The translations under genes and the position numbers were made by a program. Positions 25,327-34,997 of a stretch of DNA of 64,000 nt are shown here, piece by piece (positions within the stretch are counted from its first letter, which is position 1; each line of letters opens with the position of its first letter). The stretch comes from a virus. Below the pieces are notes generated by a model. The model searched no databases, was not told the origin of the DNA, and worked only from the letters and a program-made list of their open reading frames with translations. The stretch is taken from positions 1 through 64,000 of IMG/VR virus record IMGVR_UViG_3300044535_001920; one strand, 5' to 3'.

Positions 25327-25658
25327 AGACTAACTCCTGGTGTTACTAAAACACTTCCTTGAACTACTCTTCTGGTATAATTGTTTGGTGATGTAATAAC
25401 AACATCATAAACGTATCTTCCACCTTCAATTAGAGAAGTATCACTCCTTCCCATAGAAACACTTATTTGACCACCTAATCTATTTGGGAACGACACTGTA
25501 AACGGATATGATGTAGATGAATATGTACTTTTTTTAATCAAACTCATACCGGTAAAACCGGACAAATTTAATTTTGTTCCATTCTCATTATAAATTGTAA
25601 AAGTACTTTCAAAATCCGTCCCTTGCTCTATTACCAGATTTATTTGCTTCGCAGACAT
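25323..25658 (-). CDS. Small Ig-like virion protein
   Basis: A 111-residue protein: NLVIEQGTDFESTFTIYNEN, then LSGFTGMSLIKKS, GGQISVSMGRSDTSLIEGGR and YVYDVVI, RRVVQGSVLVTPGVSL. This layout (an inserted ribose-like or Ig fold with ExGxYxYDV) is that of small phage baseplate-associated proteins of the BppU N-terminal type. It is found with the DUF4815 protein and is probably a minor tail protein. Confidence 0.55.
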   Translation of the reverse strand: MSAKQINLVIEQGTDFESTFTIYNENGTKLNLSGFTGMSLIKKSTYSSTSYPFTVSFPNRLGGQISVSMGRSDTSLIEGGRYVYDVVITSPNNYTRRVVQGSVLVTPGVSL

Positions 25659-25679
25659 TGGATAATTGAAAGTGGGATT

Positions 25680-25883
25680 TTAGTTATTTATCTTTTCTAA
25701 AAGAATTTTCAGAACAGACTTTATTTCATTTATATCAGACTTTAGTTCTTCTAATTCAGTTTTTTCTTTTGTCTTAAGTGCTTTCATCTTCATATATTGT
25801 TCATATTGTAGGTCATCGCAGTTTATAATTGAGTTGGTCTTCTCATCTCTGAAAAGACCTTTATTTTCTTTTACGGGTATCAT
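25680..25883 (-). CDS. Small coiled-coil protein
   Basis: A 67-residue protein with a charged N-terminus (MIPVKENKGLFRDEKTNS) and a C-terminal coiled coil (YEQYMKMKALKTKEKTELEE, then LKSDINEIKSVLKILLEKIN). The start overlaps the stop of the giant upstream gene (ATGA). A late-like GATAAATA lies inside its 3' end at 25685-25692. Probably a minor virion or assembly protein; function unknown. Confidence 0.6.
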   Translation of the reverse strand: MIPVKENKGLFRDEKTNSIINCDDLQYEQYMKMKALKTKEKTELEELKSDINEIKSVLKILLEKINN

Positions 25884-28800
25884 ATTGTCGCCACAACTCT
25901 TAGGTCTCTAAGCAATGGCGTCACTGCTTGATTTGTTCCCGTCATTATAATTTTAATTTGGTAACCATTAAACAATGGAAGATTTTTTGCTGTATATTCA
26001 TAAGATCTAAAATCATCCAATGCTAATGATTCGGAAACAAATTTATCTGGCAATCCATTATGTTCTTTTGGATCAATAGTATTTCCAAAATCGTCAATAT
26101 TATTATATCCGGGGAATAACTCATAAAGTTGTTGATCATCTGGAGTGTCTGGTCTTAATATTCTATAAAGTACAATAATTTCATTGGAAGAATCTCTGAA
26201 CGCATCAAAATAAACTTTTAAACTATCAGCATTTTTTTCCAATCTAATTACTTTAGAAATATAAATTGCAGCATTTGGGTCATCAAAAAGACTATTTACT
26301 CTAGAATCTGTTGTGTAATTTGTTATTGGGGAATTAATTCTATTCATAGAAGTAATAATATTAATTCTATCTAAATCAATTATTGGAGAAACTTTGCTAT
26401 CAGTTGTAGAAAGTTTCAATTCCATAGTAAATGAAGTATTTCCTTGATTATTTGATAAATTCTTTTCGGAGTTGACTTTTGATGCAATTAATCTAGGTGT
26501 TGGTAGGAAATTATTAGAATTTAATGATACGGGGATATATGACTGTTCAACAAATGAACTTTCATTACCATTAATACTTGAACCAGAAACAGTTCTTATT
26601 TGTGCATCAATAGATGTTGTTTCTGGAGTCATGAATTGAATATTAGGTCTAATAATACTATATGGGATATTTTGAGATGCTTTTGGTCCTGATAATGTAT
26701 TAGATCCAGTTGAACCTAAGTTTGATTGGTAGGTTCCTCCTGTTTTTGTCTGATTGAAGTATAGTCTAGGTGTTCCAAATTTTCTATCCTTTCCGGATTT
26801 TGTCATATCAAGTTTTACATGATAACTATCAAGTTCAATTGGATACTTATTTAAATCTACCTCTCCAAAATAGTGAGTTTTGTTGATTCTTCTAAGTGAT
26901 ACTCCATTAAATTCATACTTAAATACTTGAGATCCAACTGGATGTGAATTTATAGAAAGAGTTGTTCTTGTATTTGGACTTACTGAATCAATAATATCAA
27001 TACCTCTAGTTATTCCACTCAATGAATTTGTAGAAGTATTAATACCAGTATATCTAATTATTTCATTATTTACTTTAATATATCCTGGATTGTCCGAAGA
27101 AATACCAATATTTTCAAAATAAGTAAATATACCAACATTTGCTAATTGTATATCTGAGGTAGAACTTTGATTGTATTCTGCAGTTAAAGTTGATGGAGGA
27201 ATATCAGATTCAATATCAAATAAAGTTACATAATTTAAGTCCGAATACATTCCATGGTTATTATGATTTACTTTTAGATGCAATCCATCATCAATAGTTT
27301 CACTATAGACAACAAATCCATTTGTTACTGTAGTTATAGTATTTCCAATGCCAGTATATTGAATTTGATTTAAAACACCAGAAGTATTAATATTATCTTG
27401 AACATTTTCAATAATCATAGAATTGAAAGAACTCAGAATTCCAACATTATTTGGAATAGACAATATTAGATTCTTTCCAAATCCACCAGTATACTCGTTT
27501 TGTACTGTCATTGTATCACCAACAGCATATCCAGTTCCACCAATAGAAACTGTAGCAGCAACAGCAACGTTATTCTGGATGGTTAAATTAACTCTTGCAC
27601 CAAATCCTCTTCCAGATAAAGTTGTTACTGGAACACTACTATAAGTCTTATTTGCAGTATAAGCAGAACCAACATTAGTTATTGCCAATGTTGATCCAAT
27701 ACCAACTGAACCAACTATACTTACTAAATTGCCCGAGAAATCAGGATAGTTACTTTGATACAATTTAACACCAGGGGTTAAATTATTAATATCAAATTGA
27801 CTCATACTTTGTGCTAACCCAACAAGAATTTTTTGTGAATAAGCAACTACTGGATTAGTTCTAAGTGAAACGATTTGTCTATTTCCAATTCCTAGGGGTG
27901 GATTGTAGAATCTAACTATAGCATCATTTGTTGTAAAGTTTGCTCTATAAAGTGTAAACTTTAGATCCTCTAATTGTGATGCATCCCAAGTAGATGCATT
28001 TTGTGATTTAAATAGTGATCCAAGTGTTGGTTGTCTAGAAACAATAATTCTTTCTGATTCTGGTCTATTCTGAGAAGTTACATCAACTTCAGTCATTCTA
28101 GAAATCCATACATTGTATGAATCTGAGTTTGACAACAATACAATTGCATATTCACCACCACCCTCTAGATAAACTGGTGCTTGGAATGTAAATGTTGTTG
28201 GAACAGTAGCATCATCAGATACAGAAATTTGATCTGGTTCTAGTGATACTTCAGAGAAAGGTAAAATTTCTTGAGTTGGAGTTCCTAGTTGAACTGTTCT
28301 GATCTGCATTGTGACAGGAACCTCAGTAGGATCCTTAGTCTTAAAGTAAATCTCACATTTTGTTAAAAATACACCATTAACATCAGTAACCTCAAATGAT
28401 TGTGCTAATGGATCATAGTAGGTTCTGGTTGTTCTACTTGATCTATTTTGTGCAACTAGTCTATCTTCAGTCTCTGATAGTGTTCTTGCCTCAGAAACAG
28501 TCAATCTTTCAATTTCTGCATTTCTAATCCTTAGAGTAACATTCTCTACGTTATCAATAGTTCCACTAGCAGTAAAGTTTGCTTCTCCAATGCTATCTGA
28601 TGGTGCAGATGTTCTGGAATTAGTTGGACTTGTTGTTAATGTAAGAGTTTTTGTTCCTGTTTGGAAAGATGGGTTTGAACGAATAGTTGGGTCTGGAATA
28701 AACAATGAACCAATAAAAGTTCCAGATTGGTCAGTAATTAATCTTATATCATTAACAACTGCTATTGCATTGCTTGTTTGACCAACAAGTTGCATTTGTG

Positions 28801-31800
28801 GTGCAATACAACCAAAGAAATCTGATTGGGATTGTAATTCTAAACTTGCTGTGTCAACATTTAATATTGTAGAAGTTGATGAATATTCACTTCCAATAGA
28901 ATTTGTTGGATTATATGGATTTGTCTTATAAATATCAAAAACTTGTGGGTCTACTGTCACTCCATTGTATGGACCATATTTGTGATCTGGTCTTGCTAGT
29001 CTAAAACGTATTGTTCTATTTGCTCCACCTGAAGGCATAGTTCCAGTTACAACTTCCCCTTTCTGGAAAGTTCCACTAAGCATTCTAATTTCAATTAGTT
29101 TGGGAACAATAAAATTAGTGACATCAATGTTATCAAAGAAAGCATACAACCTAGTAGAAGGCTTCATTCTTCTTGCAACAACTTCAATGTTTCTTGACCT
29201 CATCAAAGTCACAATTGCTCTAGAAACAACTCTATCACCAAGAGATGTTGAATCAAATCTTTCCGAAACTCCAAATTGAATTCCTTGTCTGCTTTGATTT
29301 GTTGTTGTTGTTATAGTGTCATTTCTAAGTTCAGTCCATTCGGACTCTGTGGTTACTGTTACCCATCTATTTTGAACAGTAGAGGAAGTTCTAGACCTTT
29401 CATTTAATCGTGCGATTACTGGTCCTTCAACAACAGAAGTTCCTGTCCAATTTGTTTCCCAAGCATTCCAATTTACTGGAGATAATCCAGTATTTGTATC
29501 AACACCTAACTGCTGTATGGAAGAAGAATAACTTCCTTCAATGTCATCGACTCTTTCTGTTCTTCTAGTTTCAATCCAAGTATCTGTGGATGGATTTAAT
29601 TCTATAGATCCAATCCAAGTTGGAGTATTGAATGGGTTAACATTTTCTGTTCTTGTTGCAAATTTATTTTCGGTAAATACAACATCAGAATAGTCTAAAC
29701 ATATTACATCTCCAACTCTCTTTGCATTTGGATTTCCTAGATCGGTTACATATCTTAAATCTGTGGTTGGGTCGGAAATAGTTCCAATACCAAGTATAAC
29801 ACTTGATCCCAAAAGTAAATCCACCGAAGTTGTATAGTGCATTGGCCTCAATTGACCAAATGAAGTATCTACACTTGCTCTATATAATCTATTTGAAATT
29901 TCACCACCTAGATATGATTTAAAATTATCAACAAAAAATCCACACTTAAATCTATCTAATCCTGTTTGTGCATCTCTTATAGAAAGATTTTTAGTATCAG
30001 TTTCCAACAAAGAAAGTGAAGTATAATATTCAACATTAGATAATCTATCTTCCAATCTAGAAATATCTTTCATTCGATATCTCTTATGACTTACTAATGA
30101 TATTTGAGCTTGTCTAATATCATAAAGATATGCAGGATAATATATTGTGCATATCTCTAAAGCAGAATCTACATTGTTTGGTGCTTTTGGTGTCAAAGAT
30201 GGAATTCCAGTGCTAACAATAAATGACCCATCTTTAGTTAAAAATACTTTATCTATCCTTGGTAGATAATAAGAATATGAAAGGTTTAATGTTTTATCCT
30301 TAGCAAAAATATTTGTTGCAGAATTAGAATAAGGACTGAAAACTCTCGCACTATATTCAAATGGAGAATATAGTGCATTTATTGGAGAAAAATCATCTAC
30401 TCTTGGTCTTAAATCAATAATATCGGTAGTTCTAATTCCATTGATAGTTGCTATTTCTTTTGAATATCTATCTGCATCATAAGAATCCACAGATACAAAA
30501 TCACCTTCATCATTTGGATCAATTACATAACTATTATAAATTACTCTAATTTTTTTGGTTGGGGCAGATACTTCCTTCTTTCTTATTAATCTAGAATAAT
30601 CATAATATTCAAGTCTTTGTCCATTATCTAAAATGAAATTATCCTTAATGTCTTTATCTCCTGCACCTAACGAACCAACAGTTCCAGTTATATTTGTTTC
30701 TCTAGATGTTATTGTTTCACCAATAGAAAATTTATTCTCATTTAAATATACAATTTCAACTTGATTAATTCCAGAAGTAGAAACAAATTGAGCGACAGCA
30801 CCACTAGTTTTTCCTATAAATTGCTCACCTGAAATAAAATTATCTGTAGTTGAATTAAGAGAACTAAAAGTGATAGTTGGTAAACTAGGATCATCTGTAG
30901 ATGATGATTCATATATACCCAATATTGAAACAACATCAGGAACATTAAGTGATACTACTTTATCCTGTACCCTTAAACCATAAGCTGGTCTATAAACTAA
31001 TCCATCGTTTAATGTTGTATTTCCAATGCCAGATGCAGATGAATTGGAACCACTAATTACCAAACTAGATGATCTATTGTATATTTTTTTCTTTACTTTT
31101 GTATTAACCTTCTTATATGTAACTGTCAGAATTGCATTACCGTTTGAAGATAAGTTTGTTAAAGATACTGTTCTTCCTGAAACATTTAATTTTTGACTAC
31201 TAAGGGGTTCAACTATTCCATTGGAGATATACGTTAGTGTGTAATCCTCTTCATCAAAAGGTTCTAGTGTTAAACTTATATCAGTTTCTAATGTAGATGC
31301 ATATGAATTTGCAGATACTACAATGTTATATGATTTTCTTATTATTATATTAGAATTAGATAAATCTAATGTTGCAATATTTTTATGATATAGTCTAGAA
31401 TAAAGATAAGAATTATTTGTGTTTAAAACTTCTAATGTTAACTTTCTTAAATCATTTACGGTTACAGTAGATGCTGGAAGTGCCCCGGTGCAAACTCCAG
31501 ACACAGAGGATACTGAAGAGACGATTATTTTATTATTAGGGGCATCTATTTCAGTTACTTTATTGTAAACAGGAACAGAAAGTCCTTCTCTAGAATACGA
31601 AAGTATGTCACCAGTTTGTATTCCAACATAAAAAGATGGATCTGATGATGTAATTTCTCCAGAAGAAGTAATAGTGTATTGTGTTGAAGGATCTGATAAA
31701 AATAGTTTAGTATTTAGTACGGTATCTGAAGTAAATGTAGAAATTCCAGAACTATTTTTTACTTGATGAACATCAGATAAATTATAATCTCTAATTTCTT

Positions 31801-33397
31801 TTATAATTCTTCCGTTATCTATTCCATTTATTGATATTCTTTCATTAATGTTAAATGACCCAGATACTTGATATAATAAAAGTGTTTCTGAATCATTTAC
31901 ACTGTTTACTAAATATCCAGAAGCTGAGCTATTTTTCCCCTCTATAAATGCTGGTGCATCTATATCAATACCAGTATTTAAAATAATTTTTGTATAGGTT
32001 TGAATATCATAGAGAGAGCATTCAAATTGAGTTGCTGCATTTTGATATTCTGCATTCCTTAATTTGAAATCATATATTCTAGCAACCCCTATTTTTTCTC
32101 CAGATGCAGAACCAGGAGTAGAAGTTCTGCCAGAATATAAATCTACTTTTGCTTCAGATCCAAAACCAATAATTCCAGATCCATAAACATTATTAAGTAA
32201 AATCTGTCTTCCTACATTAAATGGAATAGATTGATTTTCTTGTTTTTCTGTATCTCTTGGTTTATTAAAATCTACTACAAGGTTATCAATAGTTTCTATA
32301 TCATAACCTCTTACATATGCTTTTCCTGGTCCAACTACAATGCTACCAAGATTTTCTGATGGGACATTACCTTGTCTAGTTTTATCTGTTTCATAAAACA
32401 TTCCATCATTACCAATTCTATCATTAAGAGACTCTTTCAATACTATATTGAATGGTCTAATATAATAATCCCCAGATTCATCATAAGTTCTTCTTGCTAA
32501 TTCATCTCTGATTAAATCATAATTTGAGGTACTTACAAACTTTTGAAGCACCCCATTATTTAATCTAATTAATTCAATAAAATTCTCATCATTAAAATTA
32601 TCAATTTCTTTTTTTATCAGAGTAACTTCAAATTTAAGTCTATCTGCTCCAGGAGCAGCATAGTTGGAAAATCCTTGTGCATTATCATATAAATCTTGAT
32701 ATTGATTTGATGCTACTGCTAACTCCTCATCAATTAATAAACCAACTCTATAAGATGGTGAATTTGAATATTGATCTAAAATTATTGATTGTTCTGAAAC
32801 ATTTACAAAAAATCCTCTGATGAAATAAACACCAGAAGCAATCTTTGCTGCTGATCCAACCGCAGTTGAATTTGATATAATTGTAGTTGCAAAAGTTGTT
32901 CCTGCTCTTATAGCAGATATCCCATAAGAGACATCATCAACTGATATTAAATTTTCACCATCTACAAATGTGCTACTAGTAAAATTAACATCACTAGAAC
33001 TTTGATATTTTACATATATTGTGTAGTTATTTCTTTCAGATTCTACACTAGATATAATATTTTCTACTTTTGCAGTTACACCACTCAGATCACCTTTAAT
33101 TAATTTTCCTTTGAAATTTTCAAGATATAGTGATACTGGAATTCCTAGATGAGTTTCATCAATTTGAACACAAAAATAGTTTGAATCATATGAAATTTGA
33201 CCGGGAATTACTACTGAGCCTTCTTTAAAAAAGTGCTTTCCGAATTTTTCAATTTGATTCTGAAGAATTGACTGTAAAGTAGTTAATTCTCTAGCTTGAA
33301 TTGGAGTTCCTGGTTTAAATAATACTCTTTTATAATTATTTGCTTCGTCAAAGTCATCAAAATATGGAGAAATGTTTAGATTAGTATTCTGAGGCAT
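25880..33397 (-). CDS. Giant baseplate/tail protein with DUF4815 N-terminus
   Basis: A 2505-residue virion protein. The N-terminal region (NLNISPYFDDFDEANNYKRV, LFKPGTPIQARELTTLQS, then FGKHFFKEGSVVIPGQISYD) matches the DUF4815 family of T4-like marine phages. The middle (SRLEDRLSNVEYYTSLSLLE and nearby) is helical, and later parts are beta-rich with SGSASGEK, YVGPLAQSFEV-like and YNPPLGIGNR segments. The last 170 residues include RINIITSMNRINSP and LRVVATI. Fourteen or so beta domains are likely. Its size and place beside gp8 suggest a baseplate-peripheral or short-tail-fibre role; a precise T4 equivalent is not clear. Confidence 0.75.
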   Translation of the reverse strand: MPQNTNLNISPYFDDFDEANNYKRVLFKPGTPIQARELTTLQSILQNQIEKFGKHFFKEGSVVIPGQISYDSNYFCVQIDETHLGIPVSLYLENFKGKLIKGDLSGVTAKVENIISSVESERNNYTIYVKYQSSSDVNFTSSTFVDGENLISVDDVSYGISAIRAGTTFATTIISNSTAVGSAAKIASGVYFIRGFFVNVSEQSIILDQYSNSPSYRVGLLIDEELAVASNQYQDLYDNAQGFSNYAAPGADRLKFEVTLIKKEIDNFNDENFIELIRLNNGVLQKFVSTSNYDLIRDELARRTYDESGDYYIRPFNIVLKESLNDRIGNDGMFYETDKTRQGNVPSENLGSIVVGPGKAYVRGYDIETIDNLVVDFNKPRDTEKQENQSIPFNVGRQILLNNVYGSGIIGFGSEAKVDLYSGRTSTPGSASGEKIGVARIYDFKLRNAEYQNAATQFECSLYDIQTYTKIILNTGIDIDAPAFIEGKNSSASGYLVNSVNDSETLLLYQVSGSFNINERISINGIDNGRIIKEIRDYNLSDVHQVKNSSGISTFTSDTVLNTKLFLSDPSTQYTITSSGEITSSDPSFYVGIQTGDILSYSREGLSVPVYNKVTEIDAPNNKIIVSSVSSVSGVCTGALPASTVTVNDLRKLTLEVLNTNNSYLYSRLYHKNIATLDLSNSNIIIRKSYNIVVSANSYASTLETDISLTLEPFDEEDYTLTYISNGIVEPLSSQKLNVSGRTVSLTNLSSNGNAILTVTYKKVNTKVKKKIYNRSSSLVISGSNSSASGIGNTTLNDGLVYRPAYGLRVQDKVVSLNVPDVVSILGIYESSSTDDPSLPTITFSSLNSTTDNFISGEQFIGKTSGAVAQFVSTSGINQVEIVYLNENKFSIGETITSRETNITGTVGSLGAGDKDIKDNFILDNGQRLEYYDYSRLIRKKEVSAPTKKIRVIYNSYVIDPNDEGDFVSVDSYDADRYSKEIATINGIRTTDIIDLRPRVDDFSPINALYSPFEYSARVFSPYSNSATNIFAKDKTLNLSYSYYLPRIDKVFLTKDGSFIVSTGIPSLTPKAPNNVDSALEICTIYYPAYLYDIRQAQISLVSHKRYRMKDISRLEDRLSNVEYYTSLSLLETDTKNLSIRDAQTGLDRFKCGFFVDNFKSYLGGEISNRLYRASVDTSFGQLRPMHYTTSVDLLLGSSVILGIGTISDPTTDLRYVTDLGNPNAKRVGDVICLDYSDVVFTENKFATRTENVNPFNTPTWIGSIELNPSTDTWIETRRTERVDDIEGSYSSSIQQLGVDTNTGLSPVNWNAWETNWTGTSVVEGPVIARLNERSRTSSTVQNRWVTVTTESEWTELRNDTITTTTNQSRQGIQFGVSERFDSTSLGDRVVSRAIVTLMRSRNIEVVARRMKPSTRLYAFFDNIDVTNFIVPKLIEIRMLSGTFQKGEVVTGTMPSGGANRTIRFRLARPDHKYGPYNGVTVDPQVFDIYKTNPYNPTNSIGSEYSSTSTILNVDTASLELQSQSDFFGCIAPQMQLVGQTSNAIAVVNDIRLITDQSGTFIGSLFIPDPTIRSNPSFQTGTKTLTLTTSPTNSRTSAPSDSIGEANFTASGTIDNVENVTLRIRNAEIERLTVSEARTLSETEDRLVAQNRSSRTTRTYYDPLAQSFEVTDVNGVFLTKCEIYFKTKDPTEVPVTMQIRTVQLGTPTQEILPFSEVSLEPDQISVSDDATVPTTFTFQAPVYLEGGGEYAIVLLSNSDSYNVWISRMTEVDVTSQNRPESERIIVSRQPTLGSLFKSQNASTWDASQLEDLKFTLYRANFTTNDAIVRFYNPPLGIGNRQIVSLRTNPVVAYSQKILVGLAQSMSQFDINNLTPGVKLYQSNYPDFSGNLVSIVGSVGIGSTLAITNVGSAYTANKTYSSVPVTTLSGRGFGARVNLTIQNNVAVAATVSIGGTGYAVGDTMTVQNEYTGGFGKNLILSIPNNVGILSSFNSMIIENVQDNINTSGVLNQIQYTGIGNTITTVTNGFVVYSETIDDGLHLKVNHNNHGMYSDLNYVTLFDIESDIPPSTLTAEYNQSSTSDIQLANVGIFTYFENIGISSDNPGYIKVNNEIIRYTGINTSTNSLSGITRGIDIIDSVSPNTRTTLSINSHPVGSQVFKYEFNGVSLRRINKTHYFGEVDLNKYPIELDSYHVKLDMTKSGKDRKFGTPRLYFNQTKTGGTYQSNLGSTGSNTLSGPKASQNIPYSIIRPNIQFMTPETTSIDAQIRTVSGSSINGNESSFVEQSYIPVSLNSNNFLPTPRLIASKVNSEKNLSNNQGNTSFTMELKLSTTDSKVSPIIDLDRINIITSMNRINSPITNYTTDSRVNSLFDDPNAAIYISKVIRLEKNADSLKVYFDAFRDSSNEIIVLYRILRPDTPDDQQLYELFPGYNNIDDFGNTIDPKEHNGLPDKFVSESLALDDFRSYEYTAKNLPLFNGYQIKIIMTGTNQAVTPLLRDLRVVATI

Positions 33398-33403
33398 TTT
33401 ACT

Positions 33404-34969
33404 TTAAAACTCCAAAATAATTTTTATGTCTTCTTTTTGACTAGATGATCTAGGAATTGCCTTTCTATTATCAATATAAATTATTTCACCCGATTTTTTA
33501 TTATATTCGGAAGATGAAATTCCAGAGACAAAATTACTTCCCAATTGGTATGTCCTATTATTTATTACAGTGCTTATGCCATTAAATCCAGTATCAATAC
33601 TTAAAACTGGACCAACTATATTTTCACAGTCAATTGACAATGAACCACCCTGACCAGGAAATGAGGTGAATTTATTTATTTTATAACCAACTGCTTGTGT
33701 TGCTAGTCCAACTGGCTGATAATATTTTAAAACACCACTAATGTTATCCCAGGAAGCAACAAAACCTACTGCAGTTACACCTGTTCCAATAGTTTGCTTA
33801 ATTACAGAATCAACTGGATATGTCGTCTGTGTACTTAATCCAGTTAATTTTAATGAATCTAAAGCACTTACTTCCCCCAAAGTCAATAGTTCTGTAGCAC
33901 TACCAGGAATAGTTGGATTTTTTATAATTCCAATTCTTGAAAAATCATTTCCTAAAATAATGTCTGGGTTTGATGGGTCAGTGATGTATCTAGAATATAT
34001 TAAAACTCTATTTGCTCCAAGTTCTTTATAAACATCATAACCATGACCACCTTTTGGTGGAATTATAACATCAAATTCTGCTATTTCCGATCCATTGGAT
34101 AATTCTGATGGAATACCAGGAGCACCTGGATCAAATTTTATAGTTCCTTTTGTATACCCAGATCCACCATCAGTTACAAAAACTTCAGAAACTTTTCCGA
34201 ATGAGTCAACAGTTATTGTTACTTTTCCTCCATCACCATCCCCTAAAATTGGAATATTTGTAAATGATTTAGAAATTGGTTGATATCCAGTTCCCCTATT
34301 CTTGATAGTAACTACTTCAATTTTTCCATCTATTGCATTATTTTTTGTAGAGATTGTTTCACCAGTTAATCCCCAATTTTCTGGAACAGGAATAAATTCG
34401 ATAGAATCAAATTTTACAACTTCTGATGGTTTAATTGTATACATATATTTCCAAATATATCCATCACCACTTGTTCCTGCTGGTCTTGGCTCTAAATCAA
34501 TAAATTGTGGTTGATCAAATGATGGTCTTCCATTTGGATTTTCTGGATCAGATCCATTTTGTAAACAAAGATATACTCTAAAGTCCTCATTTATAACATA
34601 ATAATTTGCATTATATAAACTAGATTGTTTAGTTACTGGAGTCTTATTATAAATTGTGTAGTCATGACGATACATTTCATATGTTGTTCCAGAGGTCCAT
34701 TGGACCTTTCTAATCATTCTTCTAATATCATCACCTGTTACTTTTTTTAATGCTATAATTGTTTCTTTTATTCTATTCTCCTCTTCAAATCCATCCAATG
34801 GTGGAAGTCCATCCCCCCAAATAGAAGATCCATTTGCTTGTGGATTTAAACTATTTGGTTGCCCAATAAAAGTGTAGTAATTATTTGCAGTATTACCAAC
34901 AGACACTAGACTTTTAATAAAAGTCTCAGCATTCATTACCCTAAATTGGTCAGTTATAATAGCAGGCAT
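33404..34969 (-). CDS. gp8: Baseplate wedge protein gp8
   Basis: A 521-residue protein whose first about 190 residues match T4 gp8, a dimeric wedge component linking gp7 and gp10. Seen: FRVMNAETFIKSLVSVGNTA at the N-terminus, NANYYVINEDFRVYLCLQNG, and GTSGDGYIWKYMYTIKPSEV, the last aligning with the GDGYVWEYLYEIPP of T4 gp8. T4 gp8 has 334 residues; the extra about 190 C-terminal residues are beta domains with GTGYQP and GGSGYTKG motifs shared with the neighbouring 1614-residue protein. A CTAAATA late word lies 22-28 bases upstream. Firm as gp8-like. Confidence 0.82.
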   Translation of the reverse strand: MPAIITDQFRVMNAETFIKSLVSVGNTANNYYTFIGQPNSLNPQANGSSIWGDGLPPLDGFEEENRIKETIIALKKVTGDDIRRMIRKVQWTSGTTYEMYRHDYTIYNKTPVTKQSSLYNANYYVINEDFRVYLCLQNGSDPENPNGRPSFDQPQFIDLEPRPAGTSGDGYIWKYMYTIKPSEVVKFDSIEFIPVPENWGLTGETISTKNNAIDGKIEVVTIKNRGTGYQPISKSFTNIPILGDGDGGKVTITVDSFGKVSEVFVTDGGSGYTKGTIKFDPGAPGIPSELSNGSEIAEFDVIIPPKGGHGYDVYKELGANRVLIYSRYITDPSNPDIILGNDFSRIGIIKNPTIPGSATELLTLGEVSALDSLKLTGLSTQTTYPVDSVIKQTIGTGVTAVGFVASWDNISGVLKYYQPVGLATQAVGYKINKFTSFPGQGGSLSIDCENIVGPVLSIDTGFNGISTVINNRTYQLGSNFVSGISSSEYNKKSGEIIYIDNRKAIPRSSSQKEDIKIILEF

Positions 34970-34990
34970 TTTAAATAAACGTTTTTTCTT

Positions 34991-34997
34991 TATTTAG
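34991..34997 (-). promoter_or_regulatory. Late promoter word CTAAATA before gp8
   Basis: CTAAATA on the minus strand, the form of late promoter proposed for T4-like cyanophages, in the 28-base gap upstream of gp8. Confidence 0.55.
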